From: an uncultured Oleiphilus sp.
GTDB taxonomy: Bacteria > Pseudomonadota > Gammaproteobacteria > Pseudomonadales > Oleiphilaceae
Length of the DNA: 64,000 nucleotides
Assembly: GCA_913020495.1 (NCBI GenBank)
Contig: CAJWBJ010000003.1
Span: forward strand, 21,718-85,717
Reading direction: 5' to 3'
Shown: positions 28,301-37,099 of the stretch, piece by piece
How positions within the stretch are numbered: position 1 is the first letter of the stretch
Layout: each line of letters opens with the position of its first letter
The notes under the pieces: generated by a model
The model's input: only the letters and a program-made list of their open reading frames with translations
Databases searched by the model: none
What the model was told of the DNA's origin: nothing
Program-made: the position numbers and the translations under genes

Positions 28301-28974
28301 TTTAGGGATACATCTGCGGTAAATGCGCCATTAGTGTGGCTCACGGAAGTGCCGTTTATAGTGAGGACGGCATCACCTTCAATGGTGCCGGTAATATTAA
28401 TAGGCGAAACACCGACCGTAACGAGCGAGTTTGGACTGGTAATCGCAACTTTTACATTTGGCCCAGTATTATCGCTATCAACATCATTGAGAATACCATC
28501 GCCATCCACATCAGGGTCACTATTATTACCTACCCCATCTCCGTCCAAATCAGCCCATTCATTCTTATCTTCCGGAAAAGTATCATCAGCATTTAAGTAG
28601 CTATCACCATCAATGTCTGGATCGCTATTATTGCCTACACCATTACCATCCAAATCTGCCCATTCGTTTTCATCTTCTGGAAAGACATCATCATCATTTA
28701 AATGTGTATCATTATCGATGTCTGGATCACTATTATCCCCAATACCATCGCTATCCGTATCCAGCCATTCTTCCTTATCTTCTGGGAAAGCATCATCTGC
28801 ATTTAAATAAGTATCGCCATCAATATCGGGGTCGGTATCATTGGGGATACCATCGCCGTCTATATCAGAAGCTGTCGGGCCGCCTTTAGTATCATCAGAT
28901 CCACCGCCTCCACCACCTCCACCACACGCTGATAACAAAATTACCAAGAAGCTGAATAGAATAGTTCGAAGCAT
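25369..28974 (-). CDS. Large multidomain lipoprotein with TSP3, Ig-like and cysteine-rich regions
   Basis: About 1,201 residues. The lipobox LLSAC at residues 13-17 is followed by a glycine run, so it is a lipoprotein exposed in the periplasm or on the surface. Then come TSP3-like DIDGDG/DTDSDG calcium repeats interleaved with AFPEDK-type units (about 30-155), two Ig-like domains (165-340), two Big_1-like domains (350-550), a carboxypeptidase-regulatory-like domain (GVVLDNQDGPIPNVTV, about 555-640), and an unusual cysteine-rich segment (about 790-920, over 25 cysteines). The C-terminal domain is not recognised. AGGTG precedes the ATG at 28974. It heads the giant-protein operon and may anchor or present that protein (inference). 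Confidence 0.7.
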   Translation of the reverse strand: MLRTILFSFLVILLSACGGGGGGGGSDDTKGGPTASDIDGDGIPNDTDPDIDGDTYLNADDAFPEDKEEWLDTDSDGIGDNSDPDIDNDTHLNDDDVFPEDENEWADLDGNGVGNNSDPDIDGDSYLNADDTFPEDKNEWADLDGDGVGNNSDPDVDGDGILNDVDSDNTGPNVKVAITSPNSLVTVGVSPINITGTIEGDAVLTINGTSVSHTNGAFTADVSLNEGHNTIEARAVLGTRVITDIISVSLDATPPHVTIESHFDGDKVYESQITVTGLINDIVRGTIEEEQSNVTVNGIAATISNRSYSAEITLDEGANAVVVTGADQVGNTESETISLEYVIPVGRSLAVVSGKGQSAKINETLLESLQVKVLDQDDNPVEGETVVFRVIQGSGSVGVGTEKEGRAIVVDTDVSGLAATSFAVGTRVGTANHKVRAAVVGYENQVVIEASATGGVGNKLSVNSGNNQRGAVGQLLPEAFIVSVTDAGANVVEGARVEFSSTIGGGLFSNGEASFESQTDSDGRATAEFTLGTLTGLDAQRVLVTLIDGPEGETITSGFSATAFEPKAAGDTKISGVVLDNQDGPIPNVTVRIEGSVRQAVTDAQGQFEITEVPVGPVHLIADGSTTTIEGEFPSLSYNLVTISGVDNPLSAPIYMVKIDTENAVYAGLEDASLELDEFPGFKLEISKGSVTFPDGSKEGLISATPVNSSKVPMAPPNGMQPQFIVTIQPTGATFDPPARLTLPNVDAHPIGAQVEMYSYDHDLEEFVAIGLGTVSEDGALVASNPGVGVVKAGWHCGSQPAGSGCCQSGAGCGYCYNKTEGCPGGCELVPSRPAENQSVGNCQKELCSGSTPDNSDTPPSECGTCKDGALDIDETIVLQDQKPDDCKELLCGGGFNPKDETSEVQKNPANQCKLCGEGSLKDAADTTTCGDGTDQQKCYTCKGGQCGNHCEASSVTQKFESTAPDFVLNALTSFPDALDASPIFTAELKPFIDMSLETGEKCCKNCETPGPQPYRKFSGAAGIKGVVQATIPNLGVAHKFPKKPTSFIGFSVKGKIFITAAGATIEVDARGETNYLDIDCPGEDCGDFFLGSTFNALIGPQVDLSVSLVDCTDPKCKDSTTIVAVSGKGSIALTVKGNIGLKRVSGPQCGTNCLGLTLDPVSGAAKGSISFEFLFKKWTMSGSTDPIIFYAGGAWGAGCN

Positions 28975-29442
28975 AATGACACCTAACCCTGGTGGAGAAT
29001 TCAACGTAGTTTTTATTGCCTAATGCACATATAAAAATTGCTGGCAGTCACATTACAATAATTTAATCCCATCAACTCTTATAGTCCTGTTAACTACATT
29101 TAGCAACAATTATTTACCAACTGAAAGACGGGGTATCATTGCGACTCTATATGATGAATATTATGAAGTTTGAAAGTATGACTTATGTGACTACTGGTCA
29201 TACGCCTAGGGCACATAACCTCCTCTGTTAACCTTACTTGTTAACTTGATTTAAGCAGGCCCTGTTATCATGAGTTGTGATTTGTATTATTTCAGTGAGA
29301 ACAAAATAATATAAAAAAATACCTAGCTTATTTTTTGCCAAAGAGGGCTTTCAGCCAGCTAAGCAGTAGATGATTGATCTCCTGCTTGCATGAATTTCGA
29401 ATATATCCTCCTATTCACTTTGATTCTAAACAACATATTCTT
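28975..29442. other. Intergenic region upstream of the giant-protein operon
   Basis: Nearly 500 bp without a gene (28975-29460), AT-rich, and the only place for a promoter of the six-gene minus-strand operon. GTTAAC occurs twice (29227-29232 and 29240-29245), 13 bp apart, a possible regulator site. No riboswitch or other structured RNA is recognised. Confidence 0.35.
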
Positions 29443-29479
29443 GAAAAGCATGTACTACGATTACGTAGTGCTCTTTTCA
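29443..29479 (-). terminator. Possible terminator overlapping the fghA stop codon
   Basis: Inverted repeat ACTACG-ATTA-CGTAGT (29454-29469) with outer arms GAAAAG/CTTTTC separated by a small internal loop. The downstream side on the minus strand has a short T-rich stretch, so termination strength is uncertain. Confidence 0.45.
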
Positions 29480-30333
29480 AAAAAACCGGCATGAAAACGA
29501 AGGTGATCCTCAACAAAGCTACTAATAAAATAATAACTATGGTCATAACCTGCATGCTGACGTAATTCTAATGGGTAACCATTCGCCTCTGCTGCCGCTT
29601 CTAGCGTTTCAGGCTTCAACTCTCGAGATAGAAAGTCATCATCGAGACCTTGATCCACTAATACCGGCACATGTTCCTGTGCATCACGTAATAGCACACT
29701 GGCATCGTATTGAGCCCAAAGCGCTTTATCTTTCCCTAAATAAGCATTAAAAGCCTTTTGACCCCAAGGGCAGTTCATTGGGTTACTAATAGGGCTAAAT
29801 GCAGAACTTGATGTATAACGCTTCGGGTTTCGCAGTGCCAACACAAGCGCACCATGACCGCCCATAGAGTGACCACTGATGGCACGCTTATCATTCACCG
29901 GAAAGTGCGATTCAATGATATCCGGCAGCTCACTTAAAACATAATCATACATTCGGTAATGTGTATTCCAAGGCTTTTGGGTGGCATTAACATAAAACCC
30001 TGCCCCCAAACCCAAGTCATAGGCCTGATCCGGGTCATCAATAACATCTTCGCCTCTAGGACTGGTATCAGGCGCGACAATAGCTACCCCCAGTTCTGCT
30101 GCGATACGCTGCACGCCAGCTTTTTGCATGAAATTTTCATCGGTGCAGGTCAGCCCTGACAACCAGTAAAGTACAGGAACTTTAACTCCCATAGACGCTT
30201 GAGGCGGTAAATAAACTGCAAACCGCATGGTGCAGTTAAGTACCTCAGAGCGGTGGGTATATTGCTTATTCCAGCCACCAAAGCTCTTATTTGAACTAAT
30301 GTTCTCAATCAGTGTTAGCTTTTCATTCATCAT
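29461..30333 (-). CDS. fghA: S-formylglutathione hydrolase
   Basis: About 290 residues, esterase-D/alpha-beta-hydrolase family. It hydrolyses S-formylglutathione to formate and glutathione, the second step of glutathione-dependent formaldehyde oxidation, in the cytoplasm. The nucleophile lies in GHSMGGHG; acid and histidine fit the DQGLDDDFL and HAGYDHSYYF segments; YWLSGLTCTDENF near residue 55 is a family hallmark. ATG at 30333 is preferred over a TTG three bases upstream; another in-frame ATG lies at 30330. It follows frmA by 58 bp in the same operon. Confidence 0.95.
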   Translation of the reverse strand: MMNEKLTLIENISSNKSFGGWNKQYTHRSEVLNCTMRFAVYLPPQASMGVKVPVLYWLSGLTCTDENFMQKAGVQRIAAELGVAIVAPDTSPRGEDVIDDPDQAYDLGLGAGFYVNATQKPWNTHYRMYDYVLSELPDIIESHFPVNDKRAISGHSMGGHGALVLALRNPKRYTSSSAFSPISNPMNCPWGQKAFNAYLGKDKALWAQYDASVLLRDAQEHVPVLVDQGLDDDFLSRELKPETLEAAAEANGYPLELRQHAGYDHSYYFISSFVEDHLRFHAGFFEKSTT

Positions 30334-30343
30334 CAATTATCTC

Positions 30344-30377
30344 TAACAGCCCTCTTTTTTAAAAGAACGGGCTGTTA
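30344..30377. other. Hairpin between frmA and fghA
   Basis: Arms TAACAGCCC (30344-30352) and GGGCTGTTA (30369-30377) with further pairing of TCTTTT/AAAAGA inside. On the minus strand it lies about 10 bases before the fghA start; on the plus strand it is followed by a T-run. It could set the fghA:frmA ratio through processing or partial termination (inference). Confidence 0.6.
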
Positions 30378-30391
30378 TTTTTAGGGGCAGT

Positions 30392-31537
<1,146 letters not shown>

Positions 31538-31562
31538 TCAATTCGTATTTTGTGTTTTAGTC

Positions 31563-31666
31563 TTATTTCTAATTAGGTTCTATTTCTTATCGGCTCTTAA
31601 AAGGATGCAATTTAGTATAGTCACCTGCGCCCTTTCTGGATAAAACAATTATAGTTATTTCTAATT
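31563..31666. promoter_or_regulatory. Direct repeat TTATTTCTAATT in the frmA/LysR divergent promoter
   Basis: The 12-mer TTATTTCTAATT occurs exactly twice in the 192-bp divergent intergenic region, at 31563-31574 and 31655-31666 (92 bp apart), with a related TATTTCTTAT at 31581-31590. One copy is near each gene start. This is a candidate binding site for the adjacent LysR regulator (inference). Confidence 0.45.
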
Positions 31667-31714
31667 TAATGATAATACCTCTAAACTGTAATTAACTTTT
31701 ACTGGAGGGTAATA

Positions 31715-32602
31715 ATGTACTTATGGGATGGGGTTAGTGAGTTTACTGCCGTTGCAGAATCAGAGAGCTTTACTGCTGCGGCCAAACACTTAGGTATATC
31801 AACCGCTCAAGTCAGTCGGCAGGTCAGCGCATTAGAGGAGCGACTTGACGCTAAATTACTATATAGAACCACACGAAAAGTCTCGTTAACCGAGGTAGGC
31901 AATGTTTATTACCATCAATGCCGCAGTATTCTCGACAGTTTAGAAGACGCCGAACGGGTCATTACAAATTTGCAGAGCAAGCCACGCGGTAAGATAAAAT
32001 TAACTGCACCTGTTAGCTATGGTGAAGACAGCATTGTTCCTTTGGTTAACGATTTTGTGAAGCTGTACCCAGAGCTTGAGATAGACATTAATCTAACCAA
32101 CCAGACTGTTGATTTAGTAGACGAAGGCTATGACTTGGCTATTCGTCTTGGGCGATTAAGCGACTCGACCATGATGGCAAAAAAACTGGCTGTTCGTACA
32201 CAATATGTCTGTGCATCAGCAGCTTATATAAATACCTATGGCGCTCCCCACTCATTATCTGAACTTGAAAAACATAATTGTTTGCGAGGCTCTTTTGATT
32301 CATGGCGTTTTCAGGTTTCTGACAAAGAAAAGAATATCAAGGTGTCGGGCAACATACGTTGCAATAGCGGTTACGGATTAGTTGATGCCGCATTAAAAGG
32401 GATCGGGGTCATTCAACTTCCAGACTATTATGTGCAGCCTTATATTGAAGACAAACAGCTCATTACAATGCTAGACAATTACCGTGAAGTCGAACAAGGT
32501 ATCTGGGCCTTATATCCACATAACCGTCATTTGTCTTCAAAAATCCGGCTACTGGTAGATTTCCTTGCCGAGGGTTTATCAAAACCTCAAACACCTCTCT
32601 AG
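31715..32602 (+). CDS. LysR-family transcriptional regulator, likely of frmA-fghA
   Basis: 295 residues with an N-terminal winged HTH (about 6-64: FTAAAKHLGISTAQVSRQVSALEERL, read as the recognition-helix region) and a LysR substrate-binding domain (about 90-290: GKIKLTAPVSYG, YDLAIRLG). GGAGGG lies 6 bases before the ATG. It is divergent from frmA across 192 bp, the usual arrangement for a regulator that senses formaldehyde or an adduct and controls the neighbouring operon. The effector is not determined by sequence. Confidence 0.9.
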   Translation: MYLWDGVSEFTAVAESESFTAAAKHLGISTAQVSRQVSALEERLDAKLLYRTTRKVSLTEVGNVYYHQCRSILDSLEDAERVITNLQSKPRGKIKLTAPVSYGEDSIVPLVNDFVKLYPELEIDINLTNQTVDLVDEGYDLAIRLGRLSDSTMMAKKLAVRTQYVCASAAYINTYGAPHSLSELEKHNCLRGSFDSWRFQVSDKEKNIKVSGNIRCNSGYGLVDAALKGIGVIQLPDYYVQPYIEDKQLITMLDNYREVEQGIWALYPHNRHLSSKIRLLVDFLAEGLSKPQTPL

Positions 32603-32609
32603 CATCTTT

Positions 32610-33062
32610 CTAAGCAACGCCTTGTTTCTTTAGCCATGCTTTCAACTGCCCTAAAGGTTGTGCGCCTGACAAACGTGCAGTTTCTTTTCCTTGCTTAAAC
32701 AAGATAAGTGTTGGAATAGATTGAATTCGCCAACGCGCGGCAACCGTTTGCTGCGCTTCGGTATTCAGCTTTGCAAACCGTAACCTAGGCTCTAGCTCTT
32801 TGGCAGCTTTTTCAAAAGTAGGCGCGAAACTTTTACACGGGCCACACCAAGGTGCCCAGCAATCGACTAACACCGGCAGCTCATTATGATTCAATATCGC
32901 GGCAACATTCGCGGCCTTTAAGTCAATCGGTTTCCCGCTAAAAACTGGCTTTTTGCATTTCCCGCATTTTGGCTTATCGACTAATCGGTCACTAGGTAGA
33001 CGGTTTGTTGCATTGCATGATGCACAGGTGACATTCGTCGTAGTCATGGTTGAATTTTTCAT
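32610..33062 (-). CDS. trxC: Thioredoxin 2 (TrxC)
   Basis: 150 residues. The N-terminal zinc-binding region has two CXXC pairs (CASCNA and CGKCKK) and is followed by a thioredoxin domain with WCGPC at the active site and the SIPTLILF cis-proline. This zinc ribbon plus thioredoxin layout is specific to TrxC, a cytoplasmic disulfide reductase. It converges with the LysR gene (7 bp apart, no terminator between) and starts 5 bp after the SUKH-like gene, so those two are an operon. Confidence 0.95.
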   Translation of the reverse strand: MKNSTMTTTNVTCASCNATNRLPSDRLVDKPKCGKCKKPVFSGKPIDLKAANVAAILNHNELPVLVDCWAPWCGPCKSFAPTFEKAAKELEPRLRFAKLNTEAQQTVAARWRIQSIPTLILFKQGKETARLSGAQPLGQLKAWLKKQGVA

Positions 33063-33067
33063 ACCTA

Positions 33068-33679
33068 TTAAGCGTCCTCAAAATTTTCAAACACTGAAAC
33101 CCATTCATCGTAATAGCTTTCGGCATGTTTTTTAATAAACGGAAATAGCCATTTGGCTGCGTCACCGACTAGATTGAAGTCGTCGTCCAGAGGGTCATCA
33201 ATGCCGGGGAAATTCATCGCATGCTCAAGCGCTGCAGCACAGACAAGAAATTGCCCAATGGAATCTGCGATAGGAAAAAAATCCCACGTTCCATCACCAT
33301 GCATCGCACTATAAACGGTAGAGCTATGATCTTGCTGATCCAGCTTAACGATGACCGGTTCACCACCTTCAATCGCGATTAGAAACCATGCGTCATCCCA
33401 AGTAGTAATGGGCTCTTTTGTCTCTGGATTGACGTTATACCCATCCATGACCCAAGACAGTTCACTCTTTGGAATGATTTCAACAGGATTACCCACGCCA
33501 TTGAAATACAGAGCTTCCAACGGACAAACTTTATCGATGTATTCTTTTAATTCTGGCGGAAACGAGCACGCAGTTTCCTGCTCCAGCACTATTCGTCTTG
33601 AATTATCTTCACTTTTACTCAGTGATAATCCCTTTGGGCTGAAGCTTTTAATCAGCGCGATTGATTCCTGTAAATTCAT
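33068..33679 (-). CDS. SMI1/KNR4 (SUKH)-like protein
   Basis: About 203 residues from an ATG with GAGAGA upstream; an in-frame ATG at 33715 lacks support. Features fit the SUKH/SMI1 fold: FPPELKEYIDKV early, a PKSEL strand, and WFLIAIEGGEPVIVKLD with an acidic pattern in the middle. Many SUKH proteins are immunity proteins for toxins, but others are cellular; here no toxin gene is adjacent, and it is coupled to trxC. The function is unknown. Confidence 0.6.
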   Translation of the reverse strand: MNLQESIALIKSFSPKGLSLSKSEDNSRRIVLEQETACSFPPELKEYIDKVCPLEALYFNGVGNPVEIIPKSELSWVMDGYNVNPETKEPITTWDDAWFLIAIEGGEPVIVKLDQQDHSSTVYSAMHGDGTWDFFPIADSIGQFLVCAAALEHAMNFPGIDDPLDDDFNLVGDAAKWLFPFIKKHAESYYDEWVSVFENFEDA

Positions 33680-33768
33680 TTTATATCTCTCACAAAAAAT
33701 AGAGTTTCTGATCACACCAAAGGCGATGTAACGCGACGATGCTAAGCGACGTTGTTAAGCGACTAAGT

Positions 33769-34524
33769 TCAGCCGGTTCTCATTGCTAAAATCGCATCGA
33801 CATCTATCGATTCCCGGTAGCGGGTGAAGTCAGTGTCTCTGGTTTCGATAGCTATAATAGACATGCGATCAGCCAACTCATTGCCCTCAACCCCTACATG
33901 TCCATTTACATGCAACACTTGAATATCATTTTTAAGTTCTTGATGTAATGCAAACATCTCTTTGATCAACTCTAAATTCTTTATTTCACCACCAGATTTT
34001 TTCCAACCCTTTTTCTGCCAGTTAACGGCCCACTGGGTAACACACTGAATTGAATATTTTGAGTCACAGAAAATTACCACAGTTTTTTTATGACTTACCT
34101 CCTCTTTAGCCATCACCAAGGCTTGGTATAATGCATTCAATTCAGCAGTATTATTTGTACCTTTCGGGTTATATAAGCCATACCAAAGCTCATCAATGAC
34201 ATCATTCCGATACACCGCAACACCCGAACCGGCTTTTCCGGGATTAGGCTCACAACCGCCATCAGTAAAAATTTTGGTCTCTATTTTCATGGCAGATATT
34301 TCATTGGCAGTATACGTTTTAAGCCCCGGTTTCTTTTTTCCCGCTGTTCCTTTTGAACCAGCAGGCTTTGGTGCCCCCTTAAATGCCGCTTCCGCTTCAC
34401 CCAATGTTTTAAATGATTTATATCTCGCTCCGGCAAAGTGATCGATATGTTTTTTACAGGTGCTCCAGTCGGTAAAAATTCCGGTTTCTCTACCCTGCCA
34501 TACTACGTAATATTTCTGAGCCAC
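33769..34524 (-). CDS. Ribonuclease HI with N-terminal viroplasmin/RNA-binding domain
   Basis: About 251 residues. GTG at 34524 starts M(V)AQKYYVVWQGRETGIF, the canonical opening of the caulimovirus viroplasmin-like domain, with AAGG upstream; the open frame to 34596 is probably untranslated. After a basic proline/glycine linker (KPAGSKGTAGKKK), the RNase H domain has all key residues: FTDGG (D), TAELNAL (E), FCDSKY (D), NGHVG (H) and NELADR (D). It cleaves RNA in RNA-DNA hybrids; the N-terminal domain binds duplexes. It is a single gene. Confidence 0.92.
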   Translation of the reverse strand: MAQKYYVVWQGRETGIFTDWSTCKKHIDHFAGARYKSFKTLGEAEAAFKGAPKPAGSKGTAGKKKPGLKTYTANEISAMKIETKIFTDGGCEPNPGKAGSGVAVYRNDVIDELWYGLYNPKGTNNTAELNALYQALVMAKEEVSHKKTVVIFCDSKYSIQCVTQWAVNWQKKGWKKSGGEIKNLELIKEMFALHQELKNDIQVLHVNGHVGVEGNELADRMSIIAIETRDTDFTRYRESIDVDAILAMRTG

Positions 34525-34680
34525 TATATTTACCTTATGATTTGAACGAGTTTTTCTCGCGTACGTTATACACTTTTTTTTGCTGTCTGGATGCAAAAAT
34601 TATAAGCCTTAACAACACAGGGATTCATCCGTTAAAAATCAATCAACGCCTAGGCTTAGTCTATTTATAAAGAAATGAGT

Positions 34681-35829
34681 CTACCGAGGATTCAAGCCTT
34701 TGAGCTTCGCGATAATGCCACACATAATTTCATCAGCCCCACCTCCAATTGCCACCACTCGCGTATCTCGATATGCACGACCCACGATACTGTCAGCCAT
34801 ATAACCCGCGCCGCCCCAGTACTGCAAACAATCACTTGGAATCGTACGTACCAGTTTTCCTATTTTTAGCTTTGCCATAGACGCAAGTATCGTGACGTCT
34901 TCACCCCGTATATAAGCCGAACACGCTTCATGCGTTAGCGCTTTTACCGCTGCAACCTCCGTCATCATTTCAACCAAATGATGCTGAACGACTTGATTGG
35001 CAATAATTGGTTTTCCAAAAGTTTTTCTTTCCTGCGTATAGCGAATGGTTTCTTCAATAATATTTTCAAGTGTTGGGTAGGTGCCTGCTGCACAATACAG
35101 ACGCTCTTCTTGAAACTGCTGCATCTGCATCATAAACCCCGCTCCTTCAACACCAATCAAATACGATTGCGGTACACGCACATCATCAAAAAATATCGTG
35201 GCGGTATCTGAACACAGCAAGCCCATTTTCTTTAATGATGTACTTCTATCCACGCCCGGTAAATTTGCAGGTACGATAATTAAAGACTTATTCCCGTGCG
35301 GGTCTCCGTCACTGGTGTTACATAACAAAGTAAAAAAATCGCACTGATTTCCGTTGGTGATGAAGGTTTTACTGCCATTAATAATATAATCATCGCCTAC
35401 TTTTCGCGCGGTAGTCTTGATATTTGCCACATCAGACCCCGCACTAGGTTCGGTTACTGCAATGCTGGCAATGAGATCCCCCGAGATAGCGGGAGCCAAA
35501 AACTCTCGTTTCAATGCATCACTTCCAAAACGCGCTAAAGCGGGTGTCGCCATGTCAGTTTGCACACCAATCGCGGTCGGCACGCCCGCTCCAATTGCCC
35601 GCCCCTGTTCCTCAACGGCCACAAGGTTGTACGAATAGTCCAAACCCATGCCACCATATTCCACGGGTTTATGAATCCCTAACAAACCTAAATTTCCGAG
35701 TTTTTTAAACAGTTCATGTGCAGGAAATCGACCAGACTCTTCCCACTCAGGGATATTAGGGTTAATTTCATTTTGTACAAACTTACGCGCTGTTTCGCGA
35801 ATTTGATTATGCTCTAGCGTGAACTCCAT
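34681..35829 (-). CDS. Acyl-CoA dehydrogenase
   Basis: 382 residues, FAD-dependent acyl-CoA dehydrogenase family: an N-terminal helical region (LEHNQIRETARKFV), a middle beta domain (SIAVTEPSAGSDVANIKT, FITNGNQCDFFTLL), and a C-terminal helical region (YTQERKTFGKPI, YWGGAGYMADSIVGRAYRD). The position that holds the catalytic glutamate in medium-chain enzymes (YEGT) reads IGGGADEI here, so the base must be elsewhere, as in some long-chain and isovaleryl enzymes. AAGG precedes the ATG. It is 51 bp downstream of the quinone-oxidoreductase-like gene on the same strand, so probably one catabolic operon; the chain length is not determined. Confidence 0.9.
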   Translation of the reverse strand: MEFTLEHNQIRETARKFVQNEINPNIPEWEESGRFPAHELFKKLGNLGLLGIHKPVEYGGMGLDYSYNLVAVEEQGRAIGAGVPTAIGVQTDMATPALARFGSDALKREFLAPAISGDLIASIAVTEPSAGSDVANIKTTARKVGDDYIINGSKTFITNGNQCDFFTLLCNTSDGDPHGNKSLIIVPANLPGVDRSTSLKKMGLLCSDTATIFFDDVRVPQSYLIGVEGAGFMMQMQQFQEERLYCAAGTYPTLENIIEETIRYTQERKTFGKPIIANQVVQHHLVEMMTEVAAVKALTHEACSAYIRGEDVTILASMAKLKIGKLVRTIPSDCLQYWGGAGYMADSIVGRAYRDTRVVAIGGGADEIMCGIIAKLKGLNPR

Positions 35830-35880
35830 ACTATTACCTTATTTTTATTTGAAATATTGAGTGTTTAAAACCTGCAAGTA

Positions 35881-37026
35881 CTAAGAAGAGGCACCGGGAT
35901 GCACAACACAACCGCCAATAACGTCACCGGCCCATTTTGATTTCATCGCGCTTTTAATCTCAGACAAGGGAAAAGTGTGCGAAATATAGGGCTTTAATTG
36001 CCCCGCTTCGACCCACTGCATAATTTTCTGTAAGCGTTCAGGACGAATCGATGCATCATGCTGAGTGGAGATCACCGTCGGGCAACCCAGTACTTTTAAC
36101 CCTTTCATCATAATAAGATTGGTCGGTAGCATGTTGGCATTCGGCGCGCCACGCTGCCCCTTTCCCTTCGCGACAAAAGGTGTTGAAGCCCAGCCGACAA
36201 CTAAAAAGCGAGCACCAAATGAAACACAACGCATACTTTCTAGCGAAATATCACCGCCAACACCATCATAAACCATATCAACCCCACGCCCTCCGGTAAG
36301 CGCTTTTACCTCTTCTCGAAAACGTCGTACCCCGGACTTTTGGTCTTCTGACTTACAGTTAATAATGTGGTCAGCACCCTGCTCTTTCACTACCTGCAGT
36401 TTTTTATCTGAACGACCGGTAGCAATTACCGTCGCCCCGACTAGTTTCGCGATATGTACTGCAGCCAATCCCGTCGCTCCGGACGCACCGTGAATAAGTA
36501 CCGTTTCACCCGCTTGTAGCTGCCCACAGGTAATCAGACAATGATAAGCCGTTTCATAACTCCCGAGTAAATTACAGGCTTGGTCAAATGAAAAACCTGA
36601 TGGAATTTTTCGTATCGCATTGATAGGTGCAACGGCATAGGTTGCGAAACCACCATATTGCTGGTATTCCCCTGGTGAACGAGGCCCTGTGACAAATCCG
36701 TCCACTAGAACCCTGTCACCCACATTCGCAAACTTGTCATCAACATCCGCCCCGACCCAAGCAATCACACCGCTATATTCCAAACCGGGGGTATAAGGTA
36801 AAGGGGGTTGGTGCTGGTATTGACCGCTCGTCATAAGAAGATCAACCCAACCAACTGCCGCGCTTTTTACCTCAATAATCACGTCATGGGCATTTAATGT
36901 CGCCGGATTTGGGGCGACTTGTTCTTCTATTCTAAGAAACTTATCCACGCCTTCAAGTGGGTTCTCAGCAAACTCAGAGACCCTGACTCGTTGGCCTGTT
37001 TTCATTTTTACTTCCATTCTACTCAT
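35881..37026 (-). CDS. Zinc-free medium-chain oxidoreductase (NADPH:quinone oxidoreductase-like)
   Basis: 381 residues, MDR superfamily. The GroES-like N-terminal domain has VKSAAVGWVDLLMTSGQY and PYTPGLEYSGV; the Rossmann segment is VLIHGASGATGLAAVHIAKL. No structural zinc cysteine cluster is present, as expected for the quinone-reductase/enoyl-reductase branch. It probably reduces an enone, quinone or enoyl-CoA with NADPH. AAGAGG sits 5 bases before the ATG at 37026, which supports it over the internal ATG at MKTGQ. It leads the operon with the acyl-CoA dehydrogenase. Confidence 0.85.
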   Translation of the reverse strand: MSRMEVKMKTGQRVRVSEFAENPLEGVDKFLRIEEQVAPNPATLNAHDVIIEVKSAAVGWVDLLMTSGQYQHQPPLPYTPGLEYSGVIAWVGADVDDKFANVGDRVLVDGFVTGPRSPGEYQQYGGFATYAVAPINAIRKIPSGFSFDQACNLLGSYETAYHCLITCGQLQAGETVLIHGASGATGLAAVHIAKLVGATVIATGRSDKKLQVVKEQGADHIINCKSEDQKSGVRRFREEVKALTGGRGVDMVYDGVGGDISLESMRCVSFGARFLVVGWASTPFVAKGKGQRGAPNANMLPTNLIMMKGLKVLGCPTVISTQHDASIRPERLQKIMQWVEAGQLKPYISHTFPLSEIKSAMKSKWAGDVIGGCVVHPGASS

Positions 37027-37099
37027 TCAAACCTCTTATTATTTTTTCAACGAAAGTTTTTAGCGTCTTGATTAGCAACTAAATTCAGAATCATGCTCC

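Noticed and set aside
29005..29442. Riboswitch in the long upstream region of the giant operon
   Set aside because: No conserved aptamer motif could be matched by eye, so none is claimed.
33068..33679. Toxin-immunity island
   Set aside because: A SUKH-like fold alone is not enough: there is no adjacent toxin, VgrG, Rhs or colicin-like gene.
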